Positions 6,448 to 14,822 are shown, numbered from the stretch's first letter. The stretch: DNA of 18,473 bases from Deinococcus sp045062605 (GCF_045062605.1 NZ_JBJGDW010000072.1:1-18473); one strand, 5' to 3'. Made by a program: numbers and translations. Notes: generated from the letters alone by a model not told the origin.

Positions 6448-8330
6448 ATGCCTGCGATGGAAGGATAGTCCACCGAGGCGCTCAGGGTCAGATTCAGCAC
6501 ACCACCCGCGACCTCCACGTTCACGGTCTTGACCAGCGCGGTGTTTCCGCCCCCGGCCTCCTTGACGATATCCAGATTAGGCAGCACGGTCTGACCCTCG
6601 GCCACCACGTCGAAGACCCGCTTTCCATTTCCATCATCATTAGTGGTATGCGCCAGGTCCGCGAAGTGCAGCCGGAGCGTCTGCGGGCCGTTTTCCAGCG
6701 GAATGCTGTAACTGAGGGCGCGCGGCATCAGGCTGCCCACATTGCCCCGGTAAGTGCGGTACAGCGCGTCGTAAGTGGTTCCCAGAATGTCGAGGCCCAT
6801 GTTGGGACCGCCATCCGGCTCGTTCTTGGCCGTGTTCGGCGTGAACAGCGCGTAACCGTTGCGGTCCCGGTCCGAGACCCACACATTGCCCTGCGGATCG
6901 GTGGATTTCTCGCCGGCCCCCAGACCCACATCGATCAGGATGGAGGCGGGCTTCAGGTTGCCGATCAGGTAGATGTTGTCGTTGTAGTCATAGTTGATGC
7001 CCGAGTAGTCCATGATCAGCAGATAGGTACCGGGCATGATCTGGCCGCCCCGGTCCCTGGCTTTAAAGAACCGCACATGCTGGCCGCAGGGATCCGTACA
7101 TCCGTTGCCACGGTCCGCGTTCTGGTCATTGAGCGTGGAGTCGCTGCTCTCGCTATCCACCCTGAACCCGAAGGTACTGGCCGGGGAGAAGGTAGCCACC
7201 GCAGGATCGTTCGTGCCGCTCTTGCGGGGCAACACCGATTGGCCGTCGATGCCTGCCTGGGCCAGAACTTCATTGCTATCGGTGCTGCCTTTGGTAAACC
7301 AGCGCAGCCTCGCTGTGTCCCCCTGGGTGTGGTAGGCGGCCAGTTGCTGAACCGTCACGGGTCTGGTGGCGTCGGCACGCTGCCAGTAGGGCGCGATGAC
7401 CTCGTCGCCCTGGGGGACCACGCTGCCTTGCCGGTTGACATCACTGCCCGGCGCAAACTTCGTCTGGAAGCCGAAGCCGCCCTGCACGATGTCTTCCAGG
7501 GTGGGTTCCTGACCGCTCTCGGACAGGCTCTGCCATATCCCCGCGAGCTGGATGACCTGCCTGGGCACTGCCACGTCGTTGGATTCCACGGTCAGGGTGC
7601 CGGTATGGACCTTTGCGCCCTGTACAGTCAGGCTCTGGGCTTTAAAGAGCAGTTGCACGTCCCGGGCCTTGCCGGGGGCGATGTCCAGGGGCAGAACGAG
7701 ACTGGGATCAAGCGCCCAGGGACCGGTGATTGGCAGGCCCGTGACCTGCAAGGTGGCGCTCCCCGTATTGGTGATCCGCAGGGTGGCGCGGTCATGCACG
7801 CCATTGCTGGGCGGGCTGGCCAGTGATCCAATCCGGTTGAAGACCAGTCGGTCTGTGAAGGGACCACTGTCCAGACTGGTCAGCGTGGCGCGGCCCAGTA
7901 GCGGGCTGGGGCGAATGGCGCTAACCCTGCTGGGGGCCGAGGCGTTCCCGCTCTTGTCTACCGACACCACCTGATAATAGGAAGAGACGCCTTGGGGCGC
8001 GGTGGTATCCGTGTACGACGGAGCCGTCAGCAGCGTGGAACCCAGCACGGTAAACGTTCCACTGGCGCTGGCAGAACGTGACACGCGGTATCCCGCCAGA
8101 TCAGCCTCGGTGTTGGCTGTCCAGCTCAGGGTGACGCCCCCGGTGCTGGCTGTGGCGCTTAGCCCTTGCGGAGCCACCGGCGGCGTGGTGTCGGCCCCCG
8201 GAGCTTTGACATCCGGTGGCTTGGGTGGTTCGGACGGTGTACAACCGACGAGTAATCCCGTGCCCAGCAGCACCAGCGCCATTGCTCTGACCCATCTGTC
8301 TGGCCGTTTGCCCCTTCTCCCTTTGGTCAT
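6432..8330 (-). CDS. Large lipoprotein with FnIII-like, anchor-D-like and malectin-like regions
   Basis: A 632-residue exported protein. The N-terminus has basic residues, a hydrophobic segment (AMALVLLGTGLLVG) and a lipobox LVGC with Cys30, so it is probably lipid-anchored outside the cytoplasmic membrane. A proline-rich linker leads to a fibronectin type III-like domain at about 48-140 (TPPVAPQGLSATAS...LSWTANTEADLAGYRVSRS...SYYQVVSVDKSGN). Residues about 150-265 resemble the choice-of-anchor-D/HYDIN-like beta domain (LRITNTGSATLQVTG...GTLTVESNDV). The middle has an Asp/Asn-rich YDYNDNIYLIGNL segment. The C-terminal 165 or so residues look like a malectin domain, a carbohydrate-binding fold (ILIDVGLG...NVWVSDRDRNGYALF...LRLHFADL...FDVVAEG...IAGIEIV). 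AAGGGG lies 5 nt before the ATG. Next to glycan genes it may bind a surface polysaccharide, but its function is unknown. Confidence 0.88.
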   Translation of the reverse strand: MTKGRRGKRPDRWVRAMALVLLGTGLLVGCTPSEPPKPPDVKAPGADTTPPVAPQGLSATASTGGVTLSWTANTEADLAGYRVSRSASASGTFTVLGSTLLTAPSYTDTTAPQGVSSYYQVVSVDKSGNASAPSRVSAIRPSPLLGRATLTSLDSGPFTDRLVFNRIGSLASPPSNGVHDRATLRITNTGSATLQVTGLPITGPWALDPSLVLPLDIAPGKARDVQLLFKAQSLTVQGAKVHTGTLTVESNDVAVPRQVIQLAGIWQSLSESGQEPTLEDIVQGGFGFQTKFAPGSDVNRQGSVVPQGDEVIAPYWQRADATRPVTVQQLAAYHTQGDTARLRWFTKGSTDSNEVLAQAGIDGQSVLPRKSGTNDPAVATFSPASTFGFRVDSESSDSTLNDQNADRGNGCTDPCGQHVRFFKARDRGGQIMPGTYLLIMDYSGINYDYNDNIYLIGNLKPASILIDVGLGAGEKSTDPQGNVWVSDRDRNGYALFTPNTAKNEPDGGPNMGLDILGTTYDALYRTYRGNVGSLMPRALSYSIPLENGPQTLRLHFADLAHTTNDDGNGKRVFDVVAEGQTVLPNLDIVKEAGGGNTALVKTVNVEVAGGVLNLTLSASVDYPSIAGIEIVR

Positions 8331-8558
8331 GGTTTCCCCTTTAAGTCTGTGCCGTGTCCTGTCTGCGTTTCAGTTCTGTCTGGTCTTTGTGCCCATCCTG
8401 CCCCATGCAGGGCAAGCCGGGTGTATCAGAGCGACTGTTTGGCGATTCGTTGCATCTGCTGGACGACATTGACGTGGCCCATCCGGTAGCCAGAATGCGG
8501 TCTGGAGCGTAAATGTTTCGTTGCATATCGCGCCCCACATCCGGTGCACCTGTACTCA
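8331..8558. other. Intergenic leader with a possible transposase zinc-ribbon remnant
   Basis: This region carries the upstream sequence of the lipoprotein gene. On the minus strand at about 8556-8426 a short open frame outside the repeat reads YEYRCTGCGARYATKHLRSR and continues into RPHSGYRMG before stopping. The C-x2-C followed by a basic run recalls the zinc ribbon at the start of some transposases, and it begins exactly where repeat S2 ends. It is too short to assign, so I treat it as a possible broken fragment only. Confidence 0.25.
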
Positions 8559-8692
8559 TATGGCTTCCGTCTATTTCGTGCAGAAATCGGGACAGCGCCG
8601 ATTCCCACACTTCACGCCCGGAAGCCGTTTTTCCCCTTCGCGCTCTGCTCGGATTTCCAGGTGTTATCAACACCCTCCAATCAGAGTCCGTA
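8559..8692 (-). repeat. MITE-like repeat, short subfamily, copy S2
   Basis: This 134-bp element is the reverse complement of the type at 14690-14822. The + strand starts TATGGCTTCCGTCTATTTCG and ends CCAATCAGAGTCCGTA. Flanks are TCA at 8556-8558 and TCA at 8693-8695, a perfect 3-bp target duplication. Internal hairpins GGTGTT...AACACC and ATCGG...CCGAT are both present. Confidence 0.9.
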
Positions 8693-8920
8693 TCACACAG
8701 CCTGCAAAACGGCAGTCGGGTCCAGCCGCAGGTAGCCAGCCCAATCTCAGGTCAAGTGAAAGGTCGGTCCTCCTGGCAGATCAGCGGCCCGCTTTTCGCC
8801 CACAATCATTCCGCCCCTCTGTGAGAACGGCGGCGTTCCTTCTCTTCCTCCTGGCCACTCCTTCGGCTGGCCCTCCCTCCGGCCCGACCGACCTCTGCTC
8901 TGTCCCGACTGACCGTCTCA
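8693..8920. other. Spacer between two repeats, no gene
   Basis: Pyrimidine-rich sequence with several CCTCC and CTTCC runs. I see no gene, terminator or promoter that I can support, and the open frames crossing it run out of the flanking repeats. Confidence 0.4.
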
Positions 8921-9111
8921 TATGGACTTCGATTGAATCGTTTGCAAAAATGATGGAAATCCTAGCGGGGGGAAAAGCGTTCTCATGAGCGTTTGTTCAC
9001 GACGACAATCTGTTCATGAGGAAAGCGAGAATGAGAAGAACAACGCTGTCGGGCGTGGAGTTGGCGAGCTAGCGTTCTCCCAGTTTGCCAATGAAACAGA
9101 TGGAATCCGTA
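8921..9111 (+). repeat. MITE-like repeat, long subfamily, copy L3
   Basis: A 191-bp element beginning TATGGACTTCGATTGAATCG and ending CAGATGGAATCCGTA, aligning along its whole length with L1 and carrying the same 17-bp internal duplication (GTTCACGACGA, GTTCATGAGGA). Flanking triplets are TCA (8918-8920) and CCA (9112-9114), a target duplication with one change. It lies about 200 bp before the glycosyltransferase start, so it may sit within that gene's upstream region. Confidence 0.88.
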
Positions 9112-9310
9112 CCACGACAGAGCGGTGTTTCTACGCGGCTTGCCCGGAAACCTGTTCGGCCAGAACCACGGCCAGAACCTGGGTCACAACCTCTGTTTGC
9201 CTGGAGTTTACTTTCGCGTAACGCGCACGCGCCTATGCTGGCCCGCAGATGATGGCCCCTCCCCCTTGCTCCCCTTCTCGACCAGCCCACGCCCACCGGC
9301 CTACTATCCA

Positions 9311-10618
9311 GTGAAGGTTCTGCACCTGAGTACCAGTGACGGCGGCGGCGGCGCGGCGCGGGGCGCGTTCTGGCTGCACCGCGCGCTGGACGCGCACCTG
9401 GATTCGGCCATGCTGGTGCAGAACAAGGTCAGTCGTGACCCGAAGGTGACGCAGGCCCGCCCGGCGCTGGCCTCGAAGCTGGCGCGGCGGGCCGAGCGCA
9501 TGGTGCGCGAGCGGCTCAGCCCAGCCGAATATTTCTCTCCCGCCGCCCTGAACCTGCCGCTGCACCATCAGGTCAATGCCCTGCGGCCCGATGTGGTTAA
9601 CCTGCACTGGGTCAACGACGGCTTCATGAGTCCCGAGAGCCTGGCTGGAATTCGCGCGCCAGTGATCTGGACCCTGCGGGACCTGTGGCCCATGACTGGC
9701 GGCTGCCACTACGCCCAGGACTGCACCCGCTTTGAAGCCGAGTGCGGCCACTGCCCGGCGCTGAGATCCACGCGCCCGGACGACTACTCGCGCACGCTGC
9801 ACCGCCGCAAGTCGCAGTCCTGGAACCGCCGCCCGCTGACCCTGGTGGCCCTGAGCCACTGGCTGGCCGACGAGGCGCGGCGCAGCTCACTGTTCGCCGG
9901 ACGCCGCACGGTGGTCATTCCCAACGCCCTGGACACGGCGGTCTTCTGGCCCCAGGGGCGCGAGGCGGCCCGCACGGCATCTGGCCTGCTGGCGGGTCTG
10001 GGCCTGGCGGCAGACCGGCGGCTGATCCTGTTCGGGGCCATGAATCCGCTAGGTGACACCCGCAAGGGCTTTGCAGAATTGCGCCTCGCCGCCGACATCT
10101 TGGCCCGGCGGCCCGATGCCCATACCCTGGAGCTGGTAGTCTTCGGGCCGCTGTACGGCCAGACTCCGCCGTCCATGCCCCTGAAGACCCACTTTCTGGG
10201 TTCCGTGGACGATGATCACGCCCTGGCCACCCTGTACGCGGGCGCGGACCTGACGGTGATGTCCTCTCTGGAAGAAGCCTTCGGCAAGGTGGCGATGGAA
10301 TCGATGGCCTGCGGCACCCCGGTGGTCTGCTTTGACGGCAGCGGACCCGCCGACATCGTGGACCACCGCGTCAACGGCTACCTGGCGCGGCACGGCGACG
10401 CGGCTGACCTGGCTGCGGGCATCGCCTTCCTGCTCGATCACCCCGAACCCCGCGCGCTGGAGGCTGCCGCGCTGGCGAAAGTCCTGGCGCACTACACCTT
10501 CGAGCGGCAGGCCCGGATGTATTCGGACCTGTACGCCCAGGTGCTTGAAGAGGCCCGCTGGGCAGGTCATCCTTCCCCGCCGTCCCAGTCTGGCCCTGGT
10601 GCCGGGGAAACGCCATGA
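9311..10618 (+). CDS. Glycosyltransferase, GT4 family
   Basis: A 435-residue GT-B glycosyltransferase. The N-terminal domain opens VKVLHLSTSDGGGGAARGAF, with the glycine-rich loop that usually sits within the first 15 residues of these enzymes. A signature stretch VNLHWVNDGF and WTLRDLWPMTGGCHYAQDC, followed by further cysteines, marks a subset of GT4 enzymes with a Cys-rich segment. The donor domain has SSLEEAFGKVAMESMACGTPVV with an intact E-x7-E pair (Glu322, Glu330). GTG 9311 is chosen from the domain boundary. The frame is open upstream to ATG 9125, just after repeat L3, but those 62 residues look non-coding, and no good ribosome binding site marks either start. The flippase gene follows 118 bp downstream. 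Donor and acceptor sugars are unknown. Confidence 0.87.
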   Translation: MKVLHLSTSDGGGGAARGAFWLHRALDAHLDSAMLVQNKVSRDPKVTQARPALASKLARRAERMVRERLSPAEYFSPAALNLPLHHQVNALRPDVVNLHWVNDGFMSPESLAGIRAPVIWTLRDLWPMTGGCHYAQDCTRFEAECGHCPALRSTRPDDYSRTLHRRKSQSWNRRPLTLVALSHWLADEARRSSLFAGRRTVVIPNALDTAVFWPQGREAARTASGLLAGLGLAADRRLILFGAMNPLGDTRKGFAELRLAADILARRPDAHTLELVVFGPLYGQTPPSMPLKTHFLGSVDDDHALATLYAGADLTVMSSLEEAFGKVAMESMACGTPVVCFDGSGPADIVDHRVNGYLARHGDAADLAAGIAFLLDHPEPRALEAAALAKVLAHYTFERQARMYSDLYAQVLEEARWAGHPSPPSQSGPGAGETP

Positions 10619-10736
10619 GCTGCCCTGTTCAGGTCCAGCCTGCCGCCTACACCATTTGCGTTGGAGGGCCAAGCGAACGCCGCGTCCAGTCCAAGGTAAG
10701 ACTTGCCCGGGATCACACCGGAACGGACGCCCGCGC

Positions 10737-12224
10737 GTGACCAACCTCAAGAGCCGAACCGTCAATGCGATGAAATGGAGCTACCTGACCATGTTCATCG
10801 TCGCGCTGCTGGGGCTGGTCTTCGCGGCCATCCTCTCGCGTCTGCTGACGCCCAAGGAATTCGGGGTGGTGGCCATCGCCTTCGTGTTGCAGCGCTTCGG
10901 CCAGTTCATCGGCGATCTGGGGGTGGGTCAGGCGCTGGTGCAAAAACCTGAACTGAGCGGTGAGGACATCCAGGCCGGGTTCACCTCCTCGGTGGGACTG
11001 GGACTGCTGGCCACCGTGGCGGCGTGGCTGCTGGCCCCACTGGCCGGAGCGTACTACAACATGCCGGACCTGCCCATGGTCTTCCGGGTCTACGCCGCCG
11101 CTTACATGCTGACCGCCATGGTGGTCATCTCGACCAGCCTGCTGCGCCGCCAGCTCAATTTCCGGCCCCTGATGATCGGCGAGGTGGCCTCCCTGGTCAT
11201 TGGCCACGGGCTGTTCGGGCTGGGGGCCGCGTACCTGGGCTTCGGGGCACTCAGTCTGGCGATCAGCGCGCTGGTGCAGGCCCTGGTCCAGATGATCATC
11301 CTGTACGCCTTTACCCGCCACAGCCTGCGCCTGACCTTTCGCCCGGAGTCCTACCGCGCGCTGTACGCATTCGCCACACGCGTGACCATCATCAATTTTC
11401 TGGAATTCGTGAGTTCCAGCCTGGATACCCTGATGCTGGCACGGCTGTACCCCCAGGCGGAACTGGGCATCTACAAACGGGCCTACAACACGGTCGGCAT
11501 TCCGGCCCTGGCCTTCGCCACCAGCCTGACACGGGTGCTGGCTCCCTCGTTCAGTTCAATCCAGAGCGAGTCCGAGCGCCTCAGGCGTGCCCACCACTCG
11601 GCCCTGGTGGCCCTGCTGATCGTCATGTCCTGCGTGGCGGGCGGTATTTTCGTGGCCGCCCCCGAAGTCGTGGCAGTGCTGCTGGGATCACAGTTCGTGG
11701 GGGCCGTGATTCTGGTCAAGATCTTCGGCCTGCTGGTGCCGTTCATGGTATCCAGCAATCTGGCCGGGGTCCTGGCCGAGGCCACCGCGCAACTCCGAAT
11801 CAAGACCACTATCCAGGCCGTGTATCTGGTGGCCCTGGCGCTGAGCTTCTGGACCGTCTACAGACTGGGGGGCAGCGTGGAAATCATCGCGCTGGTGACG
11901 CTGGCCGCCATCATCGTGCGAAACGTGGCCTTCGAGCTGATGGTCCGTTCCATCGTGGGCGGCGGGCGCGACATCCTGAAATCCTACGGCGTCGGCGTGC
12001 TGTGCGGCCTGGGGACGGCAGCCCTGTTCTACGCCGTGATCGTGCCCCTGCGCGGTCTGGACCTGTCGCTGCCTCTGCTGTTCACCACCGAACTGCTGCT
12101 GGGCGGGCTGGCGCTGGGCGTGGCCGTCTTCCTGGGGCCACCCAACGAACTCAAGTCCCTGGCCCTGCGCGCGGTGCCTGCCGTGACAAGCCGCCTGCGC
12201 CGCATGACCGGGCCACGCAGCTAG
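10737..12224 (+). CDS. Wzx-type oligosaccharide flippase
   Basis: A 495-residue integral membrane protein of the polysaccharide transporter (MOP/MATE-like) superfamily, which moves lipid-linked repeat units across the cytoplasmic membrane. The N-terminus LKSRTVNAMKWSYLTMFIVA and the following LSRLLTPKEFGVVAIAFVLQ are typical, as are ALVQKPELS after the second helix and KRAYNTVGIPALAFATSLTRVL in the middle. Hydrophobicity suggests 12 to 14 membrane segments. I choose GTG 10737 because it keeps the amphipathic N-terminal segment; ATG 10770 is an alternative. The ribosome binding site is weak. It is co-directional with the glycosyltransferase before it and convergent with the YigZ gene, whose end is only 9 bp away, with no terminator visible between them. 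Confidence 0.9.
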   Translation: MTNLKSRTVNAMKWSYLTMFIVALLGLVFAAILSRLLTPKEFGVVAIAFVLQRFGQFIGDLGVGQALVQKPELSGEDIQAGFTSSVGLGLLATVAAWLLAPLAGAYYNMPDLPMVFRVYAAAYMLTAMVVISTSLLRRQLNFRPLMIGEVASLVIGHGLFGLGAAYLGFGALSLAISALVQALVQMIILYAFTRHSLRLTFRPESYRALYAFATRVTIINFLEFVSSSLDTLMLARLYPQAELGIYKRAYNTVGIPALAFATSLTRVLAPSFSSIQSESERLRRAHHSALVALLIVMSCVAGGIFVAAPEVVAVLLGSQFVGAVILVKIFGLLVPFMVSSNLAGVLAEATAQLRIKTTIQAVYLVALALSFWTVYRLGGSVEIIALVTLAAIIVRNVAFELMVRSIVGGGRDILKSYGVGVLCGLGTAALFYAVIVPLRGLDLSLPLLFTTELLLGGLALGVAVFLGPPNELKSLALRAVPAVTSRLRRMTGPRS

Positions 12225-12233
12225 AGCCAGAGT

Positions 12234-12842
12234 TCATTGCGCCTCCGCTTCCCCGCGCGTCGCGTCCGCCAGGGCCGCCGTGAACGCCTGCACATCCTCT
12301 GGGAAGAGGCCCACCGGCATTTCTATACCCGAAACGGTGTATTCCTCGCTGCCGCGCGCCGTGTCGAAGGTGTCCAGCAGGTGATACAGGGCGCTGAGGA
12401 ACGGAAACGGCACCCGCACCCGTAAGGATTGACGCGGGCGGACCTCCAGCCGGGACGCAGTTCGCAGGCATTCTGCCGCTGTCCCGCCGTAGGCGCGCAC
12501 CAGACCGCCTGTGCCCAGCTTGACGCCGCCGTAATAGCGCACCACCACGGCCATGACGTGATCCAGCCCCTGACCCCCGATGGCCCGTAGCATCGGAGCG
12601 CCCGCCGTGCCCCCTGGTTCACCATCGTCGTTAAAACGGTACTCGGCCCCAATCTGGTAGGCCCAACAATGGTGGGTGGCGTCGGCGTAGCGTGCCCTGA
12701 CCGTTTCAAGGTAAGCCAGCGCGCCCAGGGGCGTGTCGACTCGCGCGGCGAAGGCCAGGAACTCGCTGTTCTCCACCACGGCGCTGTGGCGGTGTTCCCC
12801 AGCCAGGGTGGTGAAAGGGGATGGGAGATCAGGCAAAGCCAC
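12234..12842 (-). CDS. yigZ: YigZ/IMPACT family protein (UPF0029)
   Basis: A 202-residue protein with the N-terminal IMPACT domain: SEFLAFAARV near residue 27, ARYADATHHCWAYQIG, RFNDDGEPGGTAGAPMLRAI and VVVRYYGGVKLGTGGLVRAY are the conserved blocks of the family. The C-terminal part matches the smaller YigZ-type domain. Length is normal. The biochemical role is not established; eukaryotic IMPACT proteins act in translational stress signalling. The GTG start shares its first base with the TAG stop of the Nudix gene, so the two are probably coupled. Confidence 0.93.
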   Translation of the reverse strand: MALPDLPSPFTTLAGEHRHSAVVENSEFLAFAARVDTPLGALAYLETVRARYADATHHCWAYQIGAEYRFNDDGEPGGTAGAPMLRAIGGQGLDHVMAVVVRYYGGVKLGTGGLVRAYGGTAAECLRTASRLEVRPRQSLRVRVPFPFLSALYHLLDTFDTARGSEEYTVSGIEMPVGLFPEDVQAFTAALADATRGEAEAQ

Positions 12843-13456
12843 TACAGCAGCCCGCGCTCCACCAGATGCCGCCGCGCATGAAACAGCGTCAGGCCGCTGG
12901 GGCCGTCCTGAATCTCCCCGGCCTCCAACATGCGGTACGCCTCGGCCAGTGGCAGCACCACACGCTCGATGGTCTCGGTGTCCTCATGTTGGGTGGCCCC
13001 GAGGGTCACGTTCAGGGCCAGCGCGGCATAAAAGACCACGCCGCTGATGCTGGGCTGCGGGTAAAAGCCGGGCAGGGGCACCCAGTCGTGGGATACACCT
13101 CCCACCTCTTCGAGCAGTTCGCGGGCAGCGGCGGGCAGCAGGTCCTCGCCGCGCTCCACGCCGCCCGCGACGACTTCCATGATGGTGGCCCGCAGCGGGT
13201 AACGGTACTGGCGGATCAGCACGGCCTCACCCGCCGCCGTGACGGGCAGAACGAACACGGCGCGCGGGCCGCGTGGACGGTACTGGTACAGCGTTTCCAC
13301 ACCGGGCCTGACCCGCACACGGTCCTCATAAACCACCCGGTAACCATCTACCAGCTTGCGGCTTTCCAGCGTTTCCCAGGGCTGGGCGGCGTCTTCGGTC
13401 AGCGTGGCCCAGTTGGGATGAACGGTGGAATGGGCCGGAGGGGTGGGATCGCTCAT
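12842..13456 (-). CDS. Nudix hydrolase, ADP-ribose pyrophosphatase-like
   Basis: A 204-residue Nudix protein. The Nudix box occupies residues 98-120: Gly98, five residues, Glu104, seven residues, then RELLEEVGG with the metal-binding glutamates. RQYRYPLRATIMEVVAGG just before it is the arrangement seen in ADP-ribose pyrophosphatases, which split ADP-ribose or related nucleotide sugars. Deinococcus genomes carry many Nudix enzymes, so the exact substrate cannot be inferred. ATG 13456 lies 9 bp after the stop of the upstream gene and has no strong ribosome binding site, consistent with coupled translation. Confidence 0.92.
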   Translation of the reverse strand: MSDPTPPAHSTVHPNWATLTEDAAQPWETLESRKLVDGYRVVYEDRVRVRPGVETLYQYRPRGPRAVFVLPVTAAGEAVLIRQYRYPLRATIMEVVAGGVERGEDLLPAAARELLEEVGGVSHDWVPLPGFYPQPSISGVVFYAALALNVTLGATQHEDTETIERVVLPLAEAYRMLEAGEIQDGPSGLTLFHARRHLVERGLL

Positions 13457-13465
13457 GGGTTCAGG

Positions 13466-14083
13466 CTAGCGCAGGCTCCCGGCTGAGGTGTTTCCTGGCA
13501 GCAGCCCAGCGGCCTTCAGGGTCACGCGCAGGTCTCCGCCCGCCCGCACCGTGAGCAGCAGGGCGTCCGGCGTGACCTCCAGACCCGTGACCGACAGTTG
13601 CGTGACCGTACCCGTCACCTCTATGCCGTCCACAGGCGACAGAGGCAGGCGGCTCTGAACCTCTGCGCGCATCTCGTCCAGCCGGGGACCCAGTTCCACG
13701 CGTGCCAGCCCCGTCAGATACGCCGTCACACGGGCGTCGGCCAGCATGCTCAGCAGCCGTCCGCTCAGGCCATCTTTGCGGGTGTTCAGGGCCACGTCCT
13801 CCAGTGTCAGCACCTGCCCGGCCCGCTCCAGTACAGGGGTTCCGGACAGATCGAAGGTAGCCTTCAGGCCCAGCAGTCCGCTGCTCTGGACTGAAACTGC
13901 GGCGTTCAGGCGCGGCCCGGCGGCGCTCAGGTGGATGTTCATCACACGCAATGTCGGCGCAGTCGGCAACGGCAACGCAAAAACCTGCTCCGCCGCCCAG
14001 GCTGTACCCAGCCGCGACAGTTCCGAATACAGCAGGCGAAGGGGCAGGGTCAACGAGGCGGCGGGCGGGGGATCAGGGGTCAT
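13466..14083 (-). CDS. Hypothetical protein, possibly lipid-binding (DUF4403/DUF2993-like)
   Basis: A 205-residue protein of alternating beta-rich sequence. The last third (LSPVDGIEVTGTVTQLSVTG, then LEVTPDALLLTVRAGGDLRV) resembles the beta repeats of bacterial lipid-binding families such as DUF4403 or DUF2993, but the match is by eye and not certain. There is no signal peptide that I can see. ATG 14083 is well supported: GGAGG stands 5 nt upstream (TGGAGGACCG then ATG). The frame extends to 14431 but that part overlaps the divergent gene and repeat array. It heads a minus-strand set with the Nudix and YigZ genes. Confidence 0.72.
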   Translation of the reverse strand: MTPDPPPAASLTLPLRLLYSELSRLGTAWAAEQVFALPLPTAPTLRVMNIHLSAAGPRLNAAVSVQSSGLLGLKATFDLSGTPVLERAGQVLTLEDVALNTRKDGLSGRLLSMLADARVTAYLTGLARVELGPRLDEMRAEVQSRLPLSPVDGIEVTGTVTQLSVTGLEVTPDALLLTVRAGGDLRVTLKAAGLLPGNTSAGSLR

Positions 14084-14135
14084 CGGTCCTCCAGAGATAG
14101 CGCAAACGGCATACGCCCCGCTCTCAGGCCAGACC

Positions 14136-14212
14136 CTGTGCCGTAAACCCAAACCCTGTGCCGTAAACCCAGACTCTGCACCGTAGACACTCTGTACCGT
14201 AGACTCTGTTCC
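14136..14212 (+). repeat. Array of degenerate direct repeats in a divergent promoter region
   Basis: Units of the form CTGNNCCGTARAC start at 14136, 14156, 14176 and 14192, with a partial fifth at 14206 running into the start codon (CTGTTCCATG). Spacing is 20, 20, 16 and 14 bp. The first two are identical across 20 bp. The array occupies most of the gap between the divergent genes starting at 14083 and 14213. It could be a set of operator sites or a slippage expansion of a promoter segment. Confidence 0.8.
14200..14205 (+). promoter_or_regulatory. -10 element of a probable leaderless promoter
   Basis: TAGACT lies 7 nt before ATG 14213, with no Shine-Dalgarno between. TANNNT at this distance is the signature described for leaderless transcripts in Deinococcus deserti. 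It is part of the last full repeat unit of the array. No good -35 is visible. Confidence 0.6.
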
Positions 14213-14527
<315 letters not shown>

Positions 14528-14645
14528 GGGGAACCCCTCACCCGCCGCTTCGCGGCACCCTCTGCAAGCAGGTCTGCGACTCTCCCCAGGGTAGAGGGTC
14601 AAGAGATGACCGATACGGCGTCTCCGCCCCAACAGTACAGACAAT
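14528..14645. other. Hairpin-rich intergenic sequence (REP-like)
   Basis: After the small gene's stop come CCGC-TTC-GCGG and a longer imperfect pairing of ACCCTCT (about 14557) with AGAGGGT (about 14593). Such ACCCTC...GAGGGT segments resemble the extragenic palindromes common in high-GC genomes. No + strand T-run follows, so it is not a classical terminator. Confidence 0.45.
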
Positions 14646-14680
14646 AAAAAGCCCCTCTCCGTATCCGTAGGGGAGAGGGG
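14646..14680 (-). terminator. Rho-independent terminator of the irrE-fol gene set
   Basis: On the minus strand CCCCTCTCC and GGAGAGGGG form a perfect 9-bp stem with an 11-nt loop, followed by CTTTTTATT. It lies about 157 bp past the stop of the membrane protein gene at 14837, with repeat S1 in between. Confidence 0.88.
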
Positions 14681-14689
14681 TTGGGGTGA

Positions 14690-14822
14690 TACGGACTCCG
14701 ATTAGAGGGTGTTGAAAACACCCATAATCCGAGCGGAGAGAGCAGGAGGAAGACGGGTTCCGGGCGTGGAGTGAAAGGATCGGCGCTGTTCCGATTCCTA
14801 CACGAAACAAACGGAATCCGTA
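14690..14822 (+). repeat. MITE-like repeat, short subfamily, copy S1
   Basis: A 133-bp element from TACGGACTCCGATTAGAGGG to CGAAACAAACGGAATCCGTA, flanked by TGA at 14687-14689 and TGA at 14823-14825, a perfect 3-bp target duplication. It has two internal hairpins, GGGTGTT-GAA-AACACCC and ATCGG...CCGAT. It stands between the stop codon of the minus-strand gene at 14837 and that gene's terminator, so it would be part of the 3' untranslated RNA. Confidence 0.93.

Noticed and set aside
116..9111. Long repeats as a CRISPR array
   Set aside because: The copies are hundreds to thousands of bases apart, have inverted ends and target duplications, and no short repeat-spacer pattern or cas gene is present.
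9125..9310. Upstream start for the second glycosyltransferase
   Set aside because: The 62 extra residues lie outside the GT-B fold, begin right after repeat L3 and show no protein-like conservation by eye; GTG 9311 fits the family N-terminus.
11024..12283. 419-codon + strand frame overlapping the flippase
   Set aside because: It is a shifted frame of the flippase gene, rich in Gly, Arg and Pro, and lacks a start signal.
14671..14690. The 14646-14680 hairpin as a + strand terminator for the small TPR-like gene
   Set aside because: The + strand side is followed by TTGGGGTG rather than a T-run; only the minus strand has CTTTTTATT.
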